Positions 8,167 to 14,010 of a stretch of 14,010 nt of DNA are shown here, piece by piece. Both the position numbers and the translations under genes were made by a program. Location: the NCBI GenBank assembly GCA_902984215.1, contig CADWAF010004400.1, positions 1 through 14,010 of the forward strand, given 5' to 3'. The notes under the pieces were generated by a model. It ran no database searches, was not told the origin of the DNA, and saw only the letters and a list, made by a program, of their open reading frames with translations. The DNA is from Willaertia magna. Its lineage: Eukaryota > Heterolobosea > Eutetramitea > Acrasida > Naegleriidae. The first letter of the stretch is position 1, and each line of letters opens with the position of its first letter.

Positions 8167-9060
8167 CTAGAAACGGTTTTGCTTTTGTCTCTTATTCTTT
8201 CCAGGTCTTTTCTTTTCTTTATTACCTCCAGTCTTTCTCTTTTTATCATCACTTGCAAATTGTTTATAGTCTTTCTCTGCTTGTTCAATATTAAACTCTT
8301 TTCCTTTACCACCTTGTGTTTTTCGCCAATGTTCAACTGCTTTAATTCCTTCCTTCTTTCTTGCAATTTTTTCTTTTAATTTTTCAGCCTTCAACTGTTT
8401 ACCAATCTTTTGTTGTTTCTTTCGTTCTCTATTCTTTTCCCTTTCTTGTATTGTTTCTCTAACTTTAATAATTTTATTTTTAATTCTTTCCATATGTTCA
8501 TCAGATTTAACCATCTCTGCAAAGTAATCATCAGGTCTATGAACAGGTATATTAAGTTCATGTAATTGTAAAAATCCTTCTTTTGCAGAAGATAATGCTT
8601 GATTATAAAATTGTAATTCTCTATCTACATCATCTTCTGGATCATTAACAGTTAATGGTCGTAAAGAATCTAAACGTAAATGATAAATCCAATCTAAATT
8701 CTTTGTTAAAATTGGTAATTTGTTTAAACATCCCTTAATAGCATCTGCATCAAATATTGGTTCTCTACTTCTTGAAAATAAAATAGAAGAAGAACTTTCT
8801 GTTAATCCTCTTTCTTTATTTTCTAAATATTGTATCTTCTTTTGAGCTTCTAAAATATTATTATAAGCAGCTAATTCAGCATCTTCTAATTCTACATCAT
8901 CAATTAATAATTCATTATTTTTATATTTTTTTGCATATTCCGCTAAATAACCTTCATCTTCTAAATTATTATATTCATAATTTATTTTATCATAGTCCAC
9001 AACCTGTTGTTTCATAAAATCGGCTTCAACCTCCGTTAAATTCGCTAAATATTGACTCAT
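8167..9060 (-). CDS. EBP2: rRNA-processing protein EBP2 (EBNA1BP2 homologue), 297 aa
   Basis: Nucleolar scaffold protein needed for pre-rRNA processing and 60S subunit assembly. Its core (about 150-235) carries the family signature: FYNQAL near 151, then HRPDDYFAEM at 174-183, then KSDEHMERIKNKI. A strongly basic helical region follows (EREKNRERKKQQKIGKQLKAEKLKEK) and a Lys/Arg tail that includes KRPGKNKRQ near the C-terminus, where EBP2 proteins have an equivalent KRPGK motif. The N-terminal 80 residues are acidic and helical. Length is close to the human protein and shorter than yeast. It is intronless, with ATG at 9060-9058 and TAG at 8169-8167. It lies 43 bp downstream of the SmgGDS-like gene on the same strand, so its promoter must be in or overlap the end of that gene. 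No part looks degraded. Confidence 0.92.
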   Translation of the reverse strand: MSQYLANLTEVEADFMKQQVVDYDKINYEYNNLEDEGYLAEYAKKYKNNELLIDDVELEDAELAAYNNILEAQKKIQYLENKERGLTESSSSILFSRSREPIFDADAIKGCLNKLPILTKNLDWIYHLRLDSLRPLTVNDPEDDVDRELQFYNQALSSAKEGFLQLHELNIPVHRPDDYFAEMVKSDEHMERIKNKIIKVRETIQEREKNRERKKQQKIGKQLKAEKLKEKIARKKEGIKAVEHWRKTQGGKGKEFNIEQAEKDYKQFASDDKKRKTGGNKEKKRPGKNKRQKQNRF

Positions 9061-9103
9061 TTTTTTCTTTGAATTTTTTTTTTAATTGTAAATTTTATTT
9101 TGT

Positions 9104-11367
9104 TCAATTTTTTATTTGAAATTTTTCTAAAGCTTCCTTTGCCAATAAACTTGCCTTCATTTCTAATGATTGATTGGCAAGATCATTAATTACTTTAATA
9201 AAGATTTCATTAGATAAAACTTTTTGTTGAACCATTTGTTTATATGTATCATTCAACTTGAAGAATTGAATAAAACATTTAAGTATTGAAAAATTCCATT
9301 TAATCTTCTCAATTGGTCTATTCACATTACTTGGATGTTGTTGTGTATTACCATTTTCATTTTCCTTATTAGTTTCTTCTAAATGAATAGATATAGCTAA
9401 TAATTGTTCCATAAAGTTTGGATATTGTGATAATAATAAAGCTGCATTCGTTTCATTTCTATGAATTAAATTAGAAATTGAATCAATTGCATAAAAAGAT
9501 ACTAAATAAGGTGTTTGTTCAATTGCTAATTTAACTAAAATATGAAATACATTTTCATATTGATTAGTTATTATTGTTTGATTTTCTTTTGATTTACATA
9601 AATTAGCAAATGCAAATTGTGCATTAGCTAATAAATTAAAATCAATTGCAATATCATCTCCTTCAATTGGTAAATCAATTGACATGATATCTAATAATGG
9701 TTTAACACCACCATGTGATACAATATAATTACAATTAATATCTATTTCATTTTGTAAATAATAATAATGTTAAATAATAACTTACCATTTCTAGCTAAAT
9801 TACCTAATGCAATACAAGTATTTCTTTGAATAAAATTATTCATTTGAATTATAATTGGGCCTGCTTCTTCATATTCTTTTGAATCTTGATGTTCTTTTAA
9901 AACATTTAATACATCACTTAATATTTCAACAGCACCACATTGAATTAAAATTGGTAAATTAGCATCTATTAATAAAGTTATAAAATTATATATTTAAATA
10001 AATTACATACCATCTAAAGCTAAAAATCCAATTAATTTTACAGCAAAACGTAAAGATTTAGAACTATCACCAAGTCTTAAATTTAAAAGAATTTCTTTAA
10101 TTTGATTAATGACAGGTTCAAGTACTCCTACATTATTAATTAATATTTTTTGTAAAGAATCCTTTTCAGAAACAGTTGAATAAAACTCTAAAATCCTCTC
10201 TTGTAAAGTTTTTTGTGGTTTTAAATAATTCTTCTCATCAACTTTAATAAATTGTAATAAATAAATTGATAATCTTTCTTTTAAAATAATTTCCCCCCAT
10301 TTTTCATTTGTTTTAATAAAAGATAAATCAATTGTATTTAATATTTGAATTAATAATTCTTGAATTGTTTCTAATTCATCTGTATCTGTTTCTTTTTTAA
10401 ATTGTTCTCCAAATTTTTCAAATATTTTGGTTAAAATTAAAATTATATCAGTTTTACTTAATTCTTGATTTAAATCAACTGTCATTTGTCAATAAAATCA
10501 TTAATGTTAACAATACTTACAATAACAACCAAATAATCCAACAATCTTAATTGCAGTTGTCAATACAGAACAATCATCAATCTGTTCATTATCTAAAACA
10601 TCAAACAATAAAATATCTAATGCACTCTTAGAATGACCATTCATTAAAACAATTTGTTTACTATTTGAATTTGTTTCAAAGAAAGTATCACATGCTTCAC
10701 GTACATCACAAATATTTTCTAATGCTCTTAATGAATGATATAATAATCCACTACTTGATTGATTTCTATAAAAATTTAATAATTTCATTAAAGTTTGAAT
10801 TCCACCTAAACTAACAATTTTTTTACGAATTTCATCTTTTTAAAATTAAATAAATAAAATAAATAAATTAAATACTTACTATCAGCATGTGCAAAATTAG
10901 CTAATGCAGCACAAGCACTTCTAGATAAATCAGATAAATTTTCTTTCATTGATCCTTCAATAAAATTAATCATTGATAAAATTGAAATGTGATTATTTAA
11001 ATTTGAAATTAATGTTGCATTTTCTGAATGATCAAAACATAAATTACCTAAAACTCTACAGAATTGAAAATAAAGATTATGTTTAGAAGTAAAATCTAAT
11101 TCTTGAACGTAAAATGATAAAACATTTAAAAGAGTAGTAATTCCTTGTTGATTTTTAATTTCATCTCTATTTGATTCTATTTTAAATTTTAATTTTAAAT
11201 TACCGGTGATTTATTGGATACATACCTTCTCTTGCTAAATCACCTAAAGTTTGACAAGCATTAACAATATCTTCAAATTTAGATTGTTTAAAGTTTTGAA
11301 GACATTCTAAACAATTTTTAATTTCAGCAATATTATTCATTTCGGAAAGAGTAGATGTTGTGATCAT
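9104..11367 (-). CDS. Armadillo-repeat protein, SmgGDS/RAP1GDS1-like, 679 aa, six exons
   Basis: Predicted all-helical ARM-repeat protein. SmgGDS relatives act as exchange factors or chaperones for prenylated Rho/Rap GTPases, and the related Dictyostelium protein is darlin. Exons in transcription order: 11367-11226, 11176-10880, 10835-10521, 10478-10011, 9965-9786, 9741-9104. Introns are 49, 44, 42, 45 and 44 nt, beginning GTATGT or GTAAGT and ending AG. All five fall in phase 1, and the joined frame is fully open to TAA. Diagnostic ARM pieces include TLGDLARE (exon 1), RVLGNLCFDHSENA and CAALANFAHAD (exon 2), RALENICD (exon 3) and CIALGNLARND (exon 5/6 junction). The first four of these resemble RAP1GDS1 repeat signatures most closely. 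Length is slightly above the human 607 aa. Start: first ATG after an A run. No transmembrane segment or extra domain is seen. Generic ARM proteins (importin- or catenin-like) are the alternative; function is inferred from family resemblance only. Confidence 0.78.
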
Positions 11368-11535
11368 TTTTTTTTATTAATAAACAACATATTGTTTTGG
11401 CCACCCAGTTATCACTATCAACTTACATCTATCTAGAGAGTTAAAACATCATTTGGACACACTAATACTATACAATACTGGATTATTATTGCCTGTCAAC
11501 CAGAAGAGATGGATTAAATTAAAGATAACAAAAAA
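11368..11535. promoter_or_regulatory. Divergent promoter between SmgGDS-like and OTU genes
   Basis: A 168-bp spacer between two head-to-head start codons, both preceded by A runs on their own strand. It is slightly less AT-rich in the middle (around 11395-11445). No TATA box or known motif can be called with confidence. Confidence 0.5.
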
Positions 11536-12210
11536 ATGTTTAAACCGAGATGGTTAGGAAATTATAGAAAAATAGTTAACTTGACAACCACTTCTATCAT
11601 AACAACAGCTAGTTTATTCACATATTATTATTACAATTCCGATTATAATAATATCAGTACTGGTAAGATAATATTACAATCAAATATTCAAGCAGAAGAA
11701 ACACAAAATTATGGTAAAATGAAAATTATTAAAAGTACACCAGATGGTAATTGTTTATTTAGATCTATTTCTAAAGGACTTTATAATACTGAAGAACAAC
11801 ATATTCAATTAAGGTTATTAGCAGTTCAATGGATGAAAAACAATTTAGATTACGAGATTGAAAAGGGTTTGTTATTGAAACATACATTAGCTCTTGATGA
11901 GATGACAAGTGAAATGAATGAAAAGGAAAGAAATTTAGTGATTGATAGATATTTAAGAAGAATGAATAGTGTAGGTGTTTGGGGAGATTATAATTGTATT
12001 GTTGCATTATCTAATTGTTTAAATCCTAAAACGAATTTTAAAATTGTTATTTTAAGTAATCATAATTTTGGTGCGAAAAGAGGGCAAAGAAAAATTGATT
12101 CAATTGTTGATGTGAAAAGTAAAGATGATGAGAGAAAAGAAATAAGGACAGTATGGTTGGCCTTCAATCCAATCAATCAACATTATGATTTAATAATATT
12201 CGCCAAGTAA
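11536..12210 (+). CDS. OTU-family cysteine protease (deubiquitinase-like) with N-terminal hydrophobic segment, 224 aa
   Basis: Predicted ubiquitin (or ubiquitin-like) protease. The OTU core runs from about 62 to 223. The catalytic Asp/Cys motif is PDGNCLFRSI, with D70 and C73. The WGDYNCIVALSNCL segment at 149-162 matches the conserved W-G-x-x-x-x-x-x-A-L region. NQHYDLI contains the catalytic His at 216 followed by an aromatic residue. All active-site positions are intact. Before the domain, residues 1-33 combine basic residues (K3, R5, R11, K12) with a hydrophobic, Thr/Tyr-rich stretch (IVNLTTTSIITTASLFTYYYY). This could be a signal anchor or a mitochondrial presequence. The gene is intronless, with its start at the first ATG after an A run. 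It is divergent from the SmgGDS-like gene, and the tRNA gene begins 46 bp after its stop. Confidence 0.85.
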   Translation: MFKPRWLGNYRKIVNLTTTSIITTASLFTYYYYNSDYNNISTGKIILQSNIQAEETQNYGKMKIIKSTPDGNCLFRSISKGLYNTEEQHIQLRLLAVQWMKNNLDYEIEKGLLLKHTLALDEMTSEMNEKERNLVIDRYLRRMNSVGVWGDYNCIVALSNCLNPKTNFKIVILSNHNFGAKRGQRKIDSIVDVKSKDDERKEIRTVWLAFNPINQHYDLIIFAK

Positions 12211-12256
12211 CACGCTAAATTTTGCTATAGATACTGGTTGCTTCAACGTTCATGTC

Positions 12257-12343
12257 TCCCGCATAGTCCAGTGGCTAGGATACCTGGCTTTCATTGTTTA
12301 TCTAAGATCCCAGGAGGCCCGGGTTCGATTCCCGGTGTGGGAA
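12257..12343 (+). tRNA. tRNA-Glu (anticodon TTC) with 15-nt intron
   Basis: Complete cloverleaf. The acceptor stem pairs TCCCGCA (12257-12263) with TGTGGGA (12336-12342), with one G-T pair, and the discriminator base is A12343. The anticodon stem pairs CCTGG (12283-12287) with CCAGG (12310-12314). The loop is CTTTCA + C with anticodon TTC at 12290-12292. A 15-nt intron (12294-12308) interrupts the loop one base after the anticodon, the canonical eukaryotic position 37/38. Internal promoters are clear: A box TAGTCCAGTGG (12264-12274) and B box GGTTCGATTCC (12322-12332). CCA is not encoded. Confidence 0.97.
12294..12308 (+). other. tRNA-Glu intron
   Basis: Fifteen AT-rich bases (TTGTTTATCTAAGAT) between A37 and C38. 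Removing them restores a standard seven-base anticodon loop. This position is the one cut by the eukaryotic tRNA splicing endonuclease. Confidence 0.9.
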
Positions 12344-12347
12344 TTCC

Positions 12348-12351
12348 TTTT
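12348..12351 (+). terminator. RNA polymerase III terminator of tRNA-Glu
   Basis: The first run of four T residues after the tRNA, four bases past its discriminator base. A T run of this kind is the usual pol III stop signal. Confidence 0.7.
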
Positions 12352-12392
12352 AAGAAAATTTTAACAAAAAAATACCCACAAAATGAATACCG

Positions 12393-14010
12393 ATGCAAAA
12401 CATGTTTCATTGCGATTTATGTTTGCAAGACGATGAACATTTGATTGCAACACATTACTGTCGAGACTGTAATAAGAATATATGTGAATTACATTTGCAA
12501 TTGCATAATAAACAAAAGAAACTTAAAGATCACAATGTAAAACTATTATTAATTACAGCTCCGTCTTCTTCGACTACAACCACTACAAATACATCAATTA
12601 CCATTAATCAAAATAATCAATATTGTAAACAACACCAAGGACAAGCAATAGAAGTTTATTGTAAAGATTGTGATATAGCAATTTGTTTAAAATGTGCTTT
12701 ATTTAATCATCAATTACATAAATTAATAGATATTCAACAAATTATAAAAGAAGAACAAGAAAATGTTTATAAATTATTAGAAATTTTAGATTCTAAAAAA
12801 GAAACACTTTTACAAAGAAATAAAAATATAGAAATTACAATTAATAATTTAATTGAACAAGTTGAATTAAATGTAAATGAAATTAAAAAGTATATTAGAG
12901 ATTTACATAATGCAGTTGAAAATGCTTTAGAAGTTTTAATTCTAAAAATTTATGAAATTGGTGATGACAAATTAAGAAGTTTACAAAATGAACAACAATT
13001 ACTAAAAGATCATTATGAAAGTTTAAAGTATGTGAATTAAATAATATTGATATTTTACAATATAAAATAAAATTAGAAAATGAAATATTTAATTTAAATA
13101 AATTAAAAGTAATTAATAATTTAGATGAAATAAATAATTTAAATGTAGATATTGAAAATGATGCTTTATATTTAATTCATTTAACTAAAAATAAAATTGC
13201 TAATAAAGACATTACAAGAACAGAAATAAAAAAAGATAAATTATTATTTAATACTGTTAATGAAGCTTTTAATGATACTTTACAATATAAAAATAATTTT
13301 GAATTAATTAAATTTGAATTAATTACTAAATTTAGTTCTCAAGATAATGAACAAATAGATCTTCCATTTGATATTATTTACAATAATAATTTAATTTATA
13401 TCGCAGATCAATATAATTGTAGAGTTTTAATTTTAGATAATTCATTACAATATAAAAGTGAACTTAAATTAAAATTTGATCCTTGTTCACTTGCAATTCA
13501 TAAAGAAATTTTATATGTTGGTTGTAGTAATATAATGAATAATATTATTTATAAAATAAATTTAAAAACATTTAAATTAATAGATATTATTAAAACTAAT
13601 AAAAATTATGTATTAAGTTATGTTTATGGATTGACAACTGATAAAAATGGTAATTTATATATTTGTAATAGTCATTGTAATGAAATTATTATTTTAAATG
13701 AAAAGAATGAATTAATTAAAATATTTAAAATAAATAAAAAGTTATATCCAAAAAGAATTACAATTAATAGTAAAGATCAACTTGTAATCACTTTTGAAAA
13801 TGAAATTCATATTTATGATAAATTAGGTAATTTTATTTTTAATATTGAATTTAAGGATTCTAATTTATGGGGTATAATTGTTGATTGTAATGATAATTAT
13901 ATTATTTGTGATAATCGAAATTGTAAATTATTATTATTAGATTACAATTTTAAATTAATAAAAGAATTTACAGGAGATTTAAAAAATCCTATTGGAATTA
14001 CAGTAAATGA
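12393..14010 (+). CDS. B-box / coiled-coil / NHL-repeat protein (TRIM-like without RING), 3' partial, one frame change
   Basis: Two B-box zinc fingers open the protein. The first has C7, C10, C23, C26, C31, H34, H38 and H47. The second, B-box 2, has C78, H81, C90, C93, C98, C101, H106 and H109. A Ser/Thr-rich linker lies between them. Residues about 112-215 form a coiled coil, and the frame then stops at TAA 13038-13040. The next frame is open from 13019 to the window end. It continues the coiled coil (ELNNIDILQYKIKLENEIF) and then encodes at least five NHL-type propeller blades, for example LIYIADQYNCRVLILD (about 13390-13440), GNLYICNSHCNEIIIL (about 13650) and NYIICDNRNCKLLLLD (about 13895-13940). 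The order B-box, coiled coil, NHL is that of TRIM2/3/32/71-type scaffold or RNA-binding proteins, but no RING precedes the first B-box. The halves clearly belong together. They are joined by a -1 frameshift, an indel, or a 56-nt intron with the weak donor GTTTAA (13021-13076). A separate ATG at 12383 opens an overlapping 17-codon uORF. Confidence 0.82.
13022..13028 (+). other. Candidate -1 ribosomal frameshift heptamer T TTA AAG
   Basis: In the upstream frame the bases read AGT TTA AAG, so TTTAAAG lies in the exact X XXY YYZ register required for tandem -1 slippage. Slipping here leaves the upstream frame before its stop at 13038 and enters the frame that opens at 13019 and encodes the NHL blades. 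TTTAAA heptamers are common in AT-rich DNA, and an indel or unusual intron would explain the same shift, so this stays a candidate. Confidence 0.3.

Noticed and set aside
12211..12256. Possible extra small RNA between the OTU and tRNA genes
   Set aside because: Only 46 bases, with no internal promoter boxes or obvious fold.
13041..14010. Extremely AT-rich tail considered as non-coding or organellar insert
   Set aside because: It is one long open frame with repeated NHL-blade patterns (for example YIADQYNCRV), so the composition reflects codon choice.

Overview
The window is eukaryotic nuclear DNA from a very AT-rich, gene-dense protist. The evidence is short GT-AG spliceosomal introns (the eight supported ones are 40 to 49 nt), an intron-containing tRNA-Glu, AATAAA-type 3' ends, poly-Asn runs, and genes separated by only 26 to 225 bp. 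TAA, TAG and TGA all behave as stops, which argues against a ciliate with a reassigned code. A tectonic (ciliary transition-zone) gene implies a lineage able to build a cilium or flagellum, which argues against Dictyostelium. An amoeboflagellate such as a heterolobosean (Naegleria/Willaertia-like) fits best. That taxonomic call is inference from composition and gene content.

Layout from left to right: (1) 303-1317 (+), a DUF4262-ankyrin reading frame interrupted by in-frame stops and a frame change, either decayed or carrying indels. (2) 1498-3162 (-), an intronless equilibrative nucleoside transporter; its stop lies beside nested hairpins shared with the 3' side of gene 1. (3) 3388-6219 (+), an intronless DBP4/DDX10-type DEAD-box RNA helicase, head-to-head with the transporter across 225 bp. 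(4) 6275-8140 (+), a four-exon secreted tectonic starting 55 bp after the helicase stop. (5) 8167-9060 (-), EBP2, a nucleolar 60S-assembly factor, tail-to-tail with tectonic across 26 bp. (6) 9104-11367 (-), a six-exon armadillo-repeat protein of the SmgGDS/RAP1GDS1 type. (7) 11536-12210 (+), an OTU-type cysteine protease with an N-terminal hydrophobic segment. (8) 12257-12343 (+), tRNA-Glu(TTC) with a 15-nt intron. (9) 12393-14010 (+), a B-box / coiled-coil / NHL-propeller protein that runs off the window and changes frame once, at a TTTAAAG heptamer.

Most of the window is ordinary housekeeping content: two ribosome-biogenesis factors (DBP4, EBP2), a nucleoside transporter, a small-GTPase regulator, a deubiquitinase-like protein and a ciliary protein. 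I see no operon-like system, CRISPR array, transposon or phage/virus-like element. The points most worth checking are the possible -1 frameshift (or unspliced/indel) site in the B-box-NHL gene, the disrupted DUF4262-ankyrin gene, the CCCGCCAA element found about 26 bp before two start codons, the nested hairpins at the transporter 3' end, and an altered motif Ia in the helicase.
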